DNA from: Bradyrhizobium sp. CB1650
GTDB lineage: Bacteria > Pseudomonadota > Alphaproteobacteria > Rhizobiales > Xanthobacteraceae
Length of the DNA: 64,000 nt
Direction: 5' to 3'
NCBI RefSeq assembly: GCF_029761915.1
Contig: NZ_CP121695.1
Location: forward strand, 4,617,501-4,681,500
Positions 36,756 through 48,407 of this stretch are shown here, one piece after another. The translations under genes and the position numbers were made by a program. The stretch's first letter is position 1; the number at the start of each line of letters is the position of its first letter. The notes under the pieces were generated by a model. That model worked only from the letters and a program-made list of their open reading frames with translations. It ran no database searches and was not told the DNA's origin.

Positions 36756-36833
36756 GTCATTGCGAGGCAGCGAAGCAATCCAAACTGTCGCCGCGGAAAG
36801 ATTCTGGATTGCTTCGCTGCGCTCGCAATGACG
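36756..36833. repeat. Second copy of the CATTGCGAG...GCAATGAC inverted repeat
   Basis: GTCATTGCGAGGCAGCGAAG-CAATCCA on the left is mirrored by TGGATTGCTTCGCTGCGCTC-GCAATGAC on the right, with a one-base bulge in the left arm (GAG-GCAGC versus GAGCGCAGC). Same family as 17595-17670. Confidence 0.85.
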
Positions 36834-36896
36834 ATGTGGAGAGAGCGTGCGCCGCAACCTCGGTCCTCATGCCCGAGACATCTACGTGCGCGGCGG

Positions 36897-36931
36897 TGCA
36901 TGGATGGCCGGGACAAGCCCGGCCATGACGG
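36897..36931. repeat. Short palindrome, GGCCGGG...CCCGGCC type
   Basis: ATGGCCGGG-ACAAG-CCCGGCCAT is a perfect 9-bp hairpin, related to the core of the repeat at 7413-7541. Confidence 0.7.
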
Positions 36932-37298
36932 GGTGGAGCAGGCAGCGACGACTCAGTTCACGTGCGTCGCATCATCGTGACTGACACGGGCGCGCAGACG
37001 CCGTCACGAAATCTGAGATTGTGGATCGGTCCCGCCTGAAAGGTATGCCAGTAAGCTTGTCCGTGTCGTGCGAGCCACGATTGTGCTGTCCATGCAACAG
37101 TTTCCTGCGATTCAGCCTTCATCGCGGTCCGTTCGCGCCAGCGCCGCTTTTTGGCCACAGCCCGACATGAATAAAATCTCTCTAATGTTTTAGGGGCACG
37201 GCGACCGACGCAGACGACGAGAAAAATCCCAGGGTCGATTCAAATCTTGGGTCTAACTTTTCGGGTCTGAAAGGGTTGGCTGGGGAAACTGGTTTGCG

Positions 37299-39023
37299 AT
37301 GGACGCGAAGACCAACATCAAGCAGAGGCTGCCGAGCCGTCACGTGACGGAAGGCCCGGCGCGCGCGCCCCATCGCTCGTACTTCTACGCCATGGGTCTG
37401 ACCACCGAGCAGATCCATCAGCCCTTCGTCGGCGTTGCTTCCTGCTGGAACGAGGCCGCCCCCTGCAACATCGCCCTGATGCGCCAGGCCCAGGCGGTGA
37501 AGAAGGGCGTCGCGTCCGCCGGCGGTACGCCGCGGGAGTTCTGCACCATCACCGTTACCGACGGTATCGCCATGGGACACGACGGCATGCGCTCATCGCT
37601 GCCGTCGCGCGAATGTATCGCCGACTCCGTCGAGCTGACTGTCCGCGGCCACGCCTATGACGCCCTGGTTGGCCTTGCCGGCTGCGACAAGTCGCTGCCG
37701 GGCATGATGATGGCGATGGTTCGCCTCAACGTGCCCTCGATTTTCATTTACGGCGGCTCAATCCTGCCCGGCAACTTCCGCGGGCAGCAGGTTACCGTCC
37801 AGGACATGTTCGAGGCGGTCGGCAAGCACTCGGTCGGTGCCATGTCCGACGAGGACCTCGACGAGATCGAGCGCGTGGCGTGCCCCTCGGCCGGCGCCTG
37901 CGGCGCGCAGTTCACCGCCAACACCATGGCGACCGTCTCGGAAGCCATTGGGCTTGCGCTGCCGTACTCGGCCGGTGCTCCTGCTCCTTACGAGATCCGG
38001 GACGCCTTCTGCATGACTGCCGGCGAGAAGGTCATGGACCTGATCGCCGACAACATCCGGCCGCGCGACATCGTCACCCGCAAGTCCTTGGAAAACGCGG
38101 CCGCCGTGGTCGCGGCCTCCGGCGGCTCGACCAATGCTGCGCTGCACCTGCCGGCAATCGCTCATGAAGCCGGCATCAAGTTCGACCTGTTCGACGTCGC
38201 CGAAATCTTCAAAAAGACACCATATGTCGCGGATTTGAAGCCGGGCGGCCGTTATGTCGCCAAAGACATGTTTGAAGTTGGCGGCATACCGCTTCTGATG
38301 AAGACGCTGCTCGACAACGGCTTCCTGCACGGTGATTGCCTCACCGTCACGGGCCGCACGATCGCCGAAAACCTCAAGAGCGTGAAATGGAATCCGCACC
38401 AGGACGTGGTGCACCCGGCGGACAAGCCGATCACCGTCACCGGTGGTGTGGTGGGTCTGAAGGGCAATTTGGCGCCAGAAGGTGCGATCGTGAAAGTCGC
38501 GGGAATGTCCAACCTCAGGTTTACCGGTCCGGCCCGGTGCTTTGACCGTGAGGAGGACGCATTCGAGGCGGTCCAGAAGCGCACCTATCGCGAAGGCGAA
38601 GTCATCGTGATCCGCTACGAGGGGCCGAAGGGCGGTCCCGGCATGCGGGAAATGCTCCAAACGACAGCGGCGCTGACCGGGCAAGGCATGGGCGGCAAGA
38701 TCGCGCTCATTACCGACGGCCGGTTCTCCGGCGCCACCCGCGGCTTCTGCATCGGCCATGTCGGGCCCGAAGCCGCTGTTGGCGGCCCGATCGGGCTGCT
38801 TGAGGACGGCGATATCATCGAGATCGACGCGGTCGCCGGTACCCTTAACGTAAAATTGAGCGACGACGAACTCGCCCAGCGCCAGACCAAATGGCGATCT
38901 CGCGCGACAAACCATACGTCGGGTGCGCTCTGGAAATATGCCCAGCAGGTTGGGCCAGCGCTCGGTGGGGCGGTAACCCATCCGGGCGGCGCGCACGAGA
39001 AGCAGTGCTATGCGGACATCTAG
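37299..39023 (+). CDS. ilvD: Dihydroxy-acid dehydratase
   Basis: Dehydrates 2,3-dihydroxy-3-methylbutanoate and its isoleucine-pathway homologue; Fe-S enzyme of branched-chain amino acid synthesis. 574 residues, standard. The cluster and metal ligands are in VASCWNEAAPCN, GLAGCDKSLPGMMM and ACPSAGACGAQFTANTM; the C-terminal signatures are TDGRFSGATRGFCIGHVGPEA and GLLEDGDIIEIDA. GGGGAAA lies upstream of the ATG. The last 14 bp overlap the start of exoR. Confidence 0.98.
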   Translation: MDAKTNIKQRLPSRHVTEGPARAPHRSYFYAMGLTTEQIHQPFVGVASCWNEAAPCNIALMRQAQAVKKGVASAGGTPREFCTITVTDGIAMGHDGMRSSLPSRECIADSVELTVRGHAYDALVGLAGCDKSLPGMMMAMVRLNVPSIFIYGGSILPGNFRGQQVTVQDMFEAVGKHSVGAMSDEDLDEIERVACPSAGACGAQFTANTMATVSEAIGLALPYSAGAPAPYEIRDAFCMTAGEKVMDLIADNIRPRDIVTRKSLENAAAVVAASGGSTNAALHLPAIAHEAGIKFDLFDVAEIFKKTPYVADLKPGGRYVAKDMFEVGGIPLLMKTLLDNGFLHGDCLTVTGRTIAENLKSVKWNPHQDVVHPADKPITVTGGVVGLKGNLAPEGAIVKVAGMSNLRFTGPARCFDREEDAFEAVQKRTYREGEVIVIRYEGPKGGPGMREMLQTTAALTGQGMGGKIALITDGRFSGATRGFCIGHVGPEAAVGGPIGLLEDGDIIEIDAVAGTLNVKLSDDELAQRQTKWRSRATNHTSGALWKYAQQVGPALGGAVTHPGGAHEKQCYADI

Positions 39024-39837
39024 GCGTACCATAGTTGCGTTTGCGTTAGGGGCTTTGGCGCTGGCCGCGCCTGCGCTCGCCTTCGATGGCGCGCCGGTCA
39101 ACCAGAAGGATACGACCATCCCGGTGGTGTCGGCCGTGCCGGGCGTTGCTGGTGCACTGCGCAAGGCCGTGCCGCCGGCCGTGGCCAGCCCGGAATCGTC
39201 GCTCAGCGCCCTGCAATATGCCGCCGAAGGCGGTCACCCGATCGCGCAGTGGAAGCTTGGCCGGATGTACGCCAATGGCGACGGCGTCGCCCAGGACGAC
39301 CTGCGCGCGTTCGAATATTTCAGCCGCATCGCCAATGCCCATGCCGAGGACAGCCCGTCGGCGCCGCAGGCGCAGATCGTGGCCAACGCCTTCGTCGCGC
39401 TCGGCCGCTACTATCTCAGCGGTATCCCGAACTCGAAGGTCAAGGCCGATCCGGACCGGGCGCGGGAGATGTTCTCCTATGCCGCGTCCTATTTCGGCAA
39501 TGCGGATGCGCAGTACGATCTCGCGCGCCTATACCTGAAGACGCCGGACGCCTCGCGCGAGGATTTCCGCTATGGCGCACGCTGGCTCGGCCTTGCCGCG
39601 CAGAAGGGCCAACATGAGGCGCAGGCGCTGCTTGGCCAGATGCTGTTCAACGGCGATCGCCTGCCGCGGCAGGCCGCCCGCGGCCTGATGTGGCTGACGC
39701 TCGCGCGTGACAGCGCCGGGGCCGACGAGATCTGGATCAAGGAAAGCTACAACCGCGCCTTCGCCAAGGCCTCCGACGACGACCGCGCGATGTGCCTGCA
39801 AATGCTCGAGCAGTGGGTGCAGGGCCGCCGCGAGTGA
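39010..39837 (+). CDS. exoR: ExoR-like periplasmic Sel1-repeat regulator
   Basis: A 275-residue periplasmic protein with a signal peptide (MRTSRRTIVAFALGALALAAPALA). It has Sel1/TPR-like repeats (YAAEGGHPIAQWKLGRMYAN, ANAFVALGRYYLSGIPNSKV, YAASYFGNADAQYDLARLYL, WLGLAAQKGQHEAQALLGQM). The length and the C-terminal RAFAKASDDDRAMCLQMLEQ resemble rhizobial ExoR, which binds and inhibits the ExoS sensor of the ExoS-ChvI system controlling exopolysaccharide and motility. ATG 39010 lies inside ilvD, so translation is probably coupled. The orthology call is from memory of ExoR. Confidence 0.8.
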   Translation: MRTSRRTIVAFALGALALAAPALAFDGAPVNQKDTTIPVVSAVPGVAGALRKAVPPAVASPESSLSALQYAAEGGHPIAQWKLGRMYANGDGVAQDDLRAFEYFSRIANAHAEDSPSAPQAQIVANAFVALGRYYLSGIPNSKVKADPDRAREMFSYAASYFGNADAQYDLARLYLKTPDASREDFRYGARWLGLAAQKGQHEAQALLGQMLFNGDRLPRQAARGLMWLTLARDSAGADEIWIKESYNRAFAKASDDDRAMCLQMLEQWVQGRRE

Positions 39838-39852
39838 TCACGGCCGTCCGGT

Positions 39853-39883
39853 GTGGGCAAGGGCGCGTTGGCGCCGTGCCCAC
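39853..39883. terminator. Shared hairpin between convergent exoR and xthA
   Basis: GTGGGCAAGGGCGC-GTTG-GCGCCGTGCCCAC forms a 12-13-bp stem with one or two mismatches, midway between the two stop codons, and may stop both transcripts. The core (GTGGGCA...GCGCCGTGCCCACC) is also a Bradyrhizobium repeat type as I recall. Confidence 0.6.
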
Positions 39884-39897
39884 CATCGTGCCACGGC

Positions 39898-40695
39898 TCA
39901 TACCCCCTCGAGATCCAGATCCGCCCAGACCGGCACGTGGTCCGAGGGCTTCTCCCAGCCGCGCACATAGCTGTCGATGCCGACATTGGCGAGCCGGTCG
40001 CTCGCCTGCGGCGACATCAACAGATGATCGATCCGCAGGCCCTGGTTCTTCTGCCAGGCGCCGGCCTGGTAGTCCCAGAAGGTGTAGAGCCCCGGCTCGT
40101 CGGTGACCGCCCGCAATGCGTCGGTCAGACCGAGGCCGAGCAGGGACTGAAAGCTCTCGCGCGTCTCGGCCTTGAACAGGGCGTCCTCGGTCCAGGCGGC
40201 TGGATTGTAGACGTCGCGGGCAGCCGGAATGACGTTGAAGTCGCCCGCGAGGATCAGCGGCTCCTCGGTCTTGAGCCGCTCCTTCGAATACTCGAGAAGC
40301 CGCGACATCCATTTGAGCTTGTACGGATATTTGTCACTGCCGACCGGATTGCCGTTGGGCAGGTAGAGGCAGGCGATGCGCAGCACCCCGCGCTTGAGCG
40401 TGACCACGCCTTCGAGGAAGCGGGCATGCGCGTCCTCGTCGTCGCCGGCGAGCCCCGACTTGGTCTCGTCGAAGCGGAATTTGGAGAGCAGGGCAACGCC
40501 GTTGAACGTCTTCTGCCCATGCGTGACGACGTTATAGCCGAGCGCCTCGATCTCGAGCCGCGGGAAGGCCTCGTCGACGCATTTGATCTCCTGGAGGCAG
40601 ACGATGTCCGGCTGGCACTCCCGGAGCCAGGTCAGAAGAGGATCGATGCGCTGCCGGACCGAGTTCACGTTCCAGGTGGCTACTCTGATGGGCAT
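39898..40695 (-). CDS. xthA: Exodeoxyribonuclease III (AP endonuclease)
   Basis: Base-excision repair enzyme of 265 residues. Family motifs in order: RVATWNVNSVRQR, DIVCLQEIKC (metal Glu), YLPNGNP, LILAGDFNVIP, GLRIDHLLMSP and the catalytic end SDHVPVWADL. Cytoplasmic. Convergent with exoR. Confidence 0.96.
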   Translation of the reverse strand: MPIRVATWNVNSVRQRIDPLLTWLRECQPDIVCLQEIKCVDEAFPRLEIEALGYNVVTHGQKTFNGVALLSKFRFDETKSGLAGDDEDAHARFLEGVVTLKRGVLRIACLYLPNGNPVGSDKYPYKLKWMSRLLEYSKERLKTEEPLILAGDFNVIPAARDVYNPAAWTEDALFKAETRESFQSLLGLGLTDALRAVTDEPGLYTFWDYQAGAWQKNQGLRIDHLLMSPQASDRLANVGIDSYVRGWEKPSDHVPVWADLDLEGV

Positions 40696-40840
40696 GTCGG
40701 GTGGCTCCAGGCGGGGCCACCGTTAGAACAAACTGCAAACGCGCCCGTCAAGGCGGCGGCCTGCCCGGCGCAAAATCGCCCACAAAATTAACCCGGCTTA
40801 AGCGGGCTCTGGGCCATTGATTGGCGAAAAGGTTGCTCGG

Positions 40841-43168
<2,328 letters not shown>

Positions 43169-43172
43169 CCTG

Positions 43173-43505
43173 TCAGATCGAGAAGCTCGTCCCGCAGCCA
43201 CACGAGGCCGTCGCGTTGGGATTGTTGACACGGAACGAGGCGCCGATCAGATCGTCCACGAAATCGACCTCCGACCCCGCCAGGAACGGCTGGGACGCGG
43301 AATCGACCAGCACCACCGCATTGTCACGCTCGATCACGAGATCGTCGTCGGACCGCGCGCGGTCGATGTCGAACTTGTACTGAAAGCCGGAGCAACCGCC
43401 GCCCTCGACCGAGATCCGCAGCATCGCGCCGGAACCTTCGCCCTTGAGGATCTCCCCAATCCGGCGGGCGGCGCGGTCGCTGATGGTCACGTCAGTCGTC
43501 ATCAT
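43173..43505 (-). CDS. erpA: Iron-sulfur cluster insertion protein ErpA (A-type carrier)
   Basis: A 110-residue A-type Fe-S carrier that delivers clusters to target enzymes. The three conserved cysteines are in GGGCSGFQYKFD and ATASCGCGTSFSI. Two adjacent ATGs (43505, 43502) are both plausible behind CGGAGACG. It ends 4 bp from the convergent hybrid kinase. Confidence 0.93.
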   Translation of the reverse strand: MMTTDVTISDRAARRIGEILKGEGSGAMLRISVEGGGCSGFQYKFDIDRARSDDDLVIERDNAVVLVDSASQPFLAGSEVDFVDDLIGASFRVNNPNATASCGCGTSFSI

Positions 43506-43613
43506 TCGTCTCCGGTCGTCGCGCGCGTCATAGCCAATTCATTTGGTATCCCGCGTCCGTCATAGTTAAGTGCAAGGGTCCGCAGAATCAAATGGATAGG
43601 GACTAAATTCGTC

Positions 43614-44822
43614 GTGTCCGTCGGAATGGCTGCCCCCCACGCACCCTATGCCTGCGACCCCGATCGCAGCCGCGGCAGGCTGGTCGCGGAGCCGCCGAGC
43701 CGGACCCGCAGCCCATTCCGGCGCGATTGCGACCGGGTGATCCATTCCACCGCCTTCCGCCGCCTGAAGTACAAGACCCAGGTGTTCGTGTTCCACGAGG
43801 GGGATCACTACCGCACCCGGCTGACCCATTCGCTGGAAGTTGCCCAGATTGCCCGCGCGTTGGCCCGGCAGCTTGGACTGGATGAGGATCTCACGGAAAC
43901 GCTGGCGCTGGCGCATGACCTTGGCCATCCGCCATTCGGTCACGCCGGCGAGCGGGCACTCGACGCCTGCCTGAAGGAATTTGGCGGCTTCGACCACAAT
44001 GCCCAGGCCCTGCGCGTCGTCGCCGCGCTCGAGCACCGCTATCCCGAATTCGACGGGCTTAACCTCACCTGGGAGTCGCTGGAAGGCATCGTCAAGCACA
44101 ATGGCCCGCTGACGGATCGCAGCGGCGCGCCGGTCGGGCGTTACCGCGAGCACGGCGTTCCCGTCGGCATCGCCGACTACGTCAGGACATATGACCTCGA
44201 ATTGTGGAGCTTCGCCTCGCTGGAGGCGCAGGTGGCCGCGATTGCCGACGACATCGCCTACGACGCCCATGACATCGACGATGGCCTGCGCGCCGGCCTG
44301 TTCCACCTCGATGATCTCAAAGTGATGCCGCTGACGGCCGAGATCATTGCCGAGACTGCCGCCCACTATCCTGATCTCGAGGACGTAAGGCGTGGCGCCG
44401 AGCTGGTGCGCGAGCTGATCTCGCATCTGATCGGCGCGGTATTCGCGGAGGCGCAAAAGAACCTCGCCGCCGTCAAACCGCAGTCGGCCCAGGACGTGCG
44501 CCAGCAGAGCCGGGCGCTGATCGCGTTTCCGCCCGCCGTGGCCGAGGAGGAGGCCGCCATCAAGGCCTTCCTCTATCAGCACATGTACCGCCACACGCGG
44601 GTGATGCGGGTGATGGCGGAGGCGGAACAGATCCTGTTCGACCTGTTCGCAAAATACCTGACGTCGCCAGCGGAGCTGCCGCCGGAATGGCTGCTGGGCG
44701 CCGAGGGCGACAGCGAGGGCGACCGGGCCCGTCGGATCGGCAATTTCATCGCCGGAATGACCGACCGTTTCGCCCTGACCGAGCACCAGCGGCTCTTTGA
44801 CTCGACCCCGGATTTGCGTTAG
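43614..44822 (+). CDS. dgt: Deoxyguanosinetriphosphate triphosphohydrolase-like HD protein
   Basis: A 402-residue HD-domain phosphohydrolase that removes triphosphate from dNTPs (Dgt-like type 2 subfamily). Motifs: [37 protein letters not shown] (first His), [17 protein letters not shown] (HD pair) and [21 protein letters not shown] at 43614 is the longest start; ATG 43626 is an alternative. It is followed 9 bp later by argS, the usual alphaproteobacterial order erpA/dgt/argS. Confidence 0.93.
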   Translation: MSVGMAAPHAPYACDPDRSRGRLVAEPPSRTRSPFRRDCDRVIHSTAFRRLKYKTQVFVFHEGDHYRTRLTHSLEVAQIARALARQLGLDEDLTETLALAHDLGHPPFGHAGERALDACLKEFGGFDHNAQALRVVAALEHRYPEFDGLNLTWESLEGIVKHNGPLTDRSGAPVGRYREHGVPVGIADYVRTYDLELWSFASLEAQVAAIADDIAYDAHDIDDGLRAGLFHLDDLKVMPLTAEIIAETAAHYPDLEDVRRGAELVRELISHLIGAVFAEAQKNLAAVKPQSAQDVRQQSRALIAFPPAVAEEEAAIKAFLYQHMYRHTRVMRVMAEAEQILFDLFAKYLTSPAELPPEWLLGAEGDSEGDRARRIGNFIAGMTDRFALTEHQRLFDSTPDLR

Positions 44823-44831
44823 GCGGCGGCC

Positions 44832-46622
44832 ATGCCCGACACATCCTCAGCTCTGCACCTGTTCGCCGACGTGCTCGCGCGCGTGCACGCCGCCTGCCGC
44901 GCGCTCGCGGCGGAAGCCAACTGGCCCGAGGGCATTGATTTTTCGCGCGTGGTGGTCGAGCCGCCGCGCGACCCGTCCCATGGCGACATGGCGACCAACG
45001 CCGCCATGGTGCTGGCGAAGGACGCCAAGGCCAAGCCGCGCGATCTCGCCGAGCAGATCGCCGAGCGGCTCCGCACTGATGCGCTGATCGCCAAGGTCGA
45101 TGTCGCCGGTCCCGGCTTCATCAACCTGACGCTGAAGCCCGCCGCCTGGACGGAGGCGCTGCGCACGGTGCTCATCGAGGGCGCCGACTACGGCCGCATC
45201 CGCGGCGCCTCGAAGGTCAATGTCGAATATGTCTCGGCCAATCCGACCGGACCGATGCATGTCGGTCATTGCCGCGGTGCCGTGTTCGGCGACGCGCTGG
45301 CGAGTCTGCTCCAGTTCGCCGGCCACGATGTCGCGCGCGAGTACTACATCAACGATGCAGGCGCTCAGGTCGACGTGCTCGCACGCTCCGCCTTCCTGAG
45401 GTATCGCGAGGCGCTGGGCGAGGACATCGGCCCGATCCCGGATGGGCTCTATCCGGGCGATTATCTGAAGCCGGTCGGCGCGGCCCTCGAGAAGGAGCAC
45501 GGCGACAAGCTGCTCACGATGAGTGAAGCCGAGTGGCTGCCGACGGTTCGCGCCAAGGCGATCGCGATGATGATGGACGAGATCAAGGATGATCTCGCCG
45601 CCCTCAACATCCGCCATGACGTGTTTTTCTCCGAGCGTTCGCTGATCGAGAACGGCAACAACAAGGTTGCCGAGACCATCGACTTCCTGCGCGCCAAGGG
45701 CGACATCTATGAAGGTCGCCTGCCGCCCCCGAAGGGCGCGCCAGTCGAGGACTGGGAGGATCGTGAACAGCTCCTGTTCAAGGCGACGGCTTACGGCGAC
45801 GATGTCGATCGTCCGCTGATCAAGTCGGACAATACCTACACCTACTTCGCCTCCGACATCGCCTACCACAAGAACAAGTTCGACCGCGGCTTCGCCGAGA
45901 TGATCGACGTCTGGGGCGCCGACCATGGTGGCTATATCAAGCGCATGCAGGCGGCGGTGAAGGCCACGACCTCCAGCAAGGGAAGCCTCGACGTCAAGAT
46001 CGTCCAGCTCGTCAAGCTCCTGCGCAATGGCGAGCCGGTGAAAATGTCGAAGCGATCCGGGGACTTTGTCACCTTGCGTGAGGTGGTGGATGAAGTCGGC
46101 CAGGACGCGGTCCGGTTCATGATGCTCTACCGCAAGAACGATGCGGTGCTGGATTTCGATCTTGCCAAGGTCATGGAGCAATCGCGCGACAACCCGGTCT
46201 TCTACGTGCAGTACGGCCATGCCCGCGGGCACTCGATTTTCCGGAACGCCCGGGCGGAGGTGTTTCCGGAACTCCCCGGGGAGGCGGACAAGCGCCTCGC
46301 CTGGCTCCGTGACTCGGCGCTGGAGCGGCTGTCAGACCCGGCGGAGCTCGACCTGCTCAAGCGGCTCGCAATTTATCCGCGGATGCTGGAAGCGGCAGCA
46401 AGCGCCCATGAGCCGCACCGAATTGCCTTTTATCTCTATGATTTAGCCAGCGAATTTCACGCGCTTTGGACGAAGGGGCGCGATCTGCCCTATTTACGCT
46501 TCATTATCAATAATGATGCACAGCTTACAAAGGCGCGGCTGGCCATGGTCCAGGGCGTCGTCTCGGTCCTGGCATCGGGCCTCGCCATCCTCGGCGTCCA
46601 TGCTCCGGACGAGATGCGGTAG
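44832..46622 (+). CDS. argS: Arginyl-tRNA synthetase
   Basis: Class I synthetase of 596 residues. The N-terminal additional domain (about 1-115) is followed by the catalytic core with the HIGH motif [36 protein letters not shown] and the KMSKS loop [13 protein letters not shown]. The C-terminal DALR anticodon domain ([13 protein letters not shown]) ends the protein. Confidence 0.98.
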   Translation: MPDTSSALHLFADVLARVHAACRALAAEANWPEGIDFSRVVVEPPRDPSHGDMATNAAMVLAKDAKAKPRDLAEQIAERLRTDALIAKVDVAGPGFINLTLKPAAWTEALRTVLIEGADYGRIRGASKVNVEYVSANPTGPMHVGHCRGAVFGDALASLLQFAGHDVAREYYINDAGAQVDVLARSAFLRYREALGEDIGPIPDGLYPGDYLKPVGAALEKEHGDKLLTMSEAEWLPTVRAKAIAMMMDEIKDDLAALNIRHDVFFSERSLIENGNNKVAETIDFLRAKGDIYEGRLPPPKGAPVEDWEDREQLLFKATAYGDDVDRPLIKSDNTYTYFASDIAYHKNKFDRGFAEMIDVWGADHGGYIKRMQAAVKATTSSKGSLDVKIVQLVKLLRNGEPVKMSKRSGDFVTLREVVDEVGQDAVRFMMLYRKNDAVLDFDLAKVMEQSRDNPVFYVQYGHARGHSIFRNARAEVFPELPGEADKRLAWLRDSALERLSDPAELDLLKRLAIYPRMLEAAASAHEPHRIAFYLYDLASEFHALWTKGRDLPYLRFIINNDAQLTKARLAMVQGVVSVLASGLAILGVHAPDEMR

Positions 46623-46762
46623 TTTGGGGCGAGCTACTTAGTGGGAATTCGGGGGTAACCGGCAGAAGCCGGATCGCTTAGACTTGGTTGTAAGCCTTGT
46701 GGGTCGAAAGCTGCGCCTTGGTCGAGGGGCGCGCGGCTTTCCCGAAGGGACGCATCATCACG

Positions 46763-48361
46763 ATGGCCGATCGATATCAGCACAGACCGTTTCCTTCCGA
46801 CGATTATGGTCGCGGTGGTGACCAGCATGGGCGGCCGGAAAGCGATCCCTTGGCCGAACTCGCTCGGCTGATCGGGCAGACCGATCCGTTCGCAGCGCAG
46901 GGCCAGTCCGGCGCGCGACAGGCGGCGCCCGCACCGTTGCCGGCCCAACACTATCCGGAAGACGATTACCCGCAGGACAGCTATCAGCAGGGCTACGTGG
47001 AGCCGGCACCGCCGCCGCCTCCAGCCGGCCCTCCGTCATGGATGCGCCGCGCCAACGTACAGCCGCAGCAGCCCACACCTGCGCCGGAGCCCGACTATCC
47101 CGTGACTGTGAATCCCGTGCATCCGCTGCATCGCTATTCCGCGCAGCCGGTACCGCCACAGCGGGAGCCTGATTTTCATCAGCCGCAGGCCTATCAGGGC
47201 CAGGTGCACCCGGACCACGCGTATCAGGATCACGCTTACCAGGAGCAGGCGCACCACGGGCAGGCCTATCAGGACCAAGACCCTCACCAGCAGCTCGATC
47301 CGTCGCGCTACGATGATGCGCTGTACGGGCGGCTCGAGGCGGGCCAAGAGGATTTCCAGCGCGAGGCAGCCTATCCTGACGATCGTTACGCCTTCCAGAG
47401 CGACTATCCCGAGGCTGAGCTCGAAGAACCCAAGAAGCAGCGCGGCGGCATGATGACGGTCGTGGCGATCCTGGCGCTCGCAGTGGTCGGCACCGGCGCC
47501 GCCTTCGCCTACAAGAGCTATATGGGATCGCCGCGCAGCGGCGAACCGCCGATCATCAAGGCTGACAACACGCCGACCAAGGTCGTCCCGGCGCCGACCG
47601 ACTCTTCGGCCAAGGTGCCCGACCGCATGGTGAGCGGCGACGGCAGCGAGAAGATCGTGCCGCGCGAAGAGGCGCCCGTCGATCTCAACGCCAAGTCGGG
47701 CGGTCCACGCGTGGTGTTTCCGCCGCTGAACCAGAATGCAAACCCGCCACCGGTCGCCAGTGTCTCGCCGTCAACGCTACCACCGCCGGGAGCGGGGCAG
47801 ATGGCCAGCAACGGCACGTTACCGAACAACGAGCCGCGCCGGATCAGGACGCTCGCCGTGAAGGGCGATCAGACCGATAGCACGACGCCGCAAGCCGCTG
47901 CAGCGGCCGCGAAGCCGACGGCTCCGCCCAAGCCTGCCGCGGCACCGGCTCCCTCGCACAATCCGCCGACCTCGGCCAATGCCAGCGCCAACCAGCCGAT
48001 GTCGCTGGCGCCGCAATCGACGCCCGAAGCGCCTGCGCCGATTGCGGGGCAGCGGGTGGCGGCAACGAATCCGACGCAGATCGCGCCGGCGAGCAGCGCC
48101 GGTGGCGGCTATCTGGTGCAGGTCTCTTCGCAGCTCAGCGAGGAGAGCGCCCAGGCATCCTATCGCGTGCTTCAGGGCAAATATGGCAGCGTGCTGGGCT
48201 CCCGTTCCCCGGTGGTCAAGCGGGTTGATCTCACTGAAAAGGGTAAGGGGATCGTCTATCGTGCCTTCGCGGGACCGTTCGGTTCGGCGGAGGAGGCCGT
48301 GCAGGTCTGCAACAGTCTGAAATCCGCCGGTGGACCACAGTGTCTCGTCCAGAGGAATTAA
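46763..48361 (+). CDS. Membrane-anchored SPOR-domain protein
   Basis: A 532-residue protein. The cytoplasmic N-terminal half is Pro/Gln/His/Tyr-rich and low-complexity (about 1-225, with repeated YQxQ/HQxY units such as HAYQDHAYQEQAHHGQAYQD). One membrane segment follows (about 230-252; MMTVVAILALAVVGTGAAFA), then an Ala/Pro-rich periplasmic linker and a C-terminal SPOR domain (about 450-532; GGYLVQVSSQLSEESAQASY). SPOR domains bind denuded septal glycan, so it is probably a division protein. It sits in the conserved order argS-SPOR-nagZ. Confidence 0.9.
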   Translation: MADRYQHRPFPSDDYGRGGDQHGRPESDPLAELARLIGQTDPFAAQGQSGARQAAPAPLPAQHYPEDDYPQDSYQQGYVEPAPPPPPAGPPSWMRRANVQPQQPTPAPEPDYPVTVNPVHPLHRYSAQPVPPQREPDFHQPQAYQGQVHPDHAYQDHAYQEQAHHGQAYQDQDPHQQLDPSRYDDALYGRLEAGQEDFQREAAYPDDRYAFQSDYPEAELEEPKKQRGGMMTVVAILALAVVGTGAAFAYKSYMGSPRSGEPPIIKADNTPTKVVPAPTDSSAKVPDRMVSGDGSEKIVPREEAPVDLNAKSGGPRVVFPPLNQNANPPPVASVSPSTLPPPGAGQMASNGTLPNNEPRRIRTLAVKGDQTDSTTPQAAAAAAKPTAPPKPAAAPAPSHNPPTSANASANQPMSLAPQSTPEAPAPIAGQRVAATNPTQIAPASSAGGGYLVQVSSQLSEESAQASYRVLQGKYGSVLGSRSPVVKRVDLTEKGKGIVYRAFAGPFGSAEEAVQVCNSLKSAGGPQCLVQRN

Positions 48362-48407
48362 CGGCGGTTTCCTTGACCCCCTAGCGGGGTAGGGTTAATC
48401 GCCCCTT

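Larger units (their letters stand above)
36055..37298. other. 1.24-kb gene-free repeat island
   Basis: No frame here looks like a normal gene. I recall very similar long sequence (CAAGAGGGRCGATCGTACGT..., CGGCAAAACCGTGTGGTCCT...) repeated in other Bradyrhizobium genomes. The largest plus frame (36262-36717, 151 codons, with QNRVVLAVVATVKLF) falls in this element and runs across its hairpins, so I do not call it. The island also holds a nested-hairpin element (36518-36651), an inverted repeat (36756-36833) and a short palindrome (36897-36931). The last 130 bp form the leader of ilvD. Confidence 0.6.

Noticed and set aside
36958..37158. 66-codon minus-strand frame before ilvD (GTG start, MAKKRRWRERT)
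   Set aside because: No ribosome site, no recognisable family, and it sits in the repeat island.
44847..46232. 461-codon minus-strand frame opposite argS
   Set aside because: Antisense shadow of a clear arginyl-tRNA synthetase.
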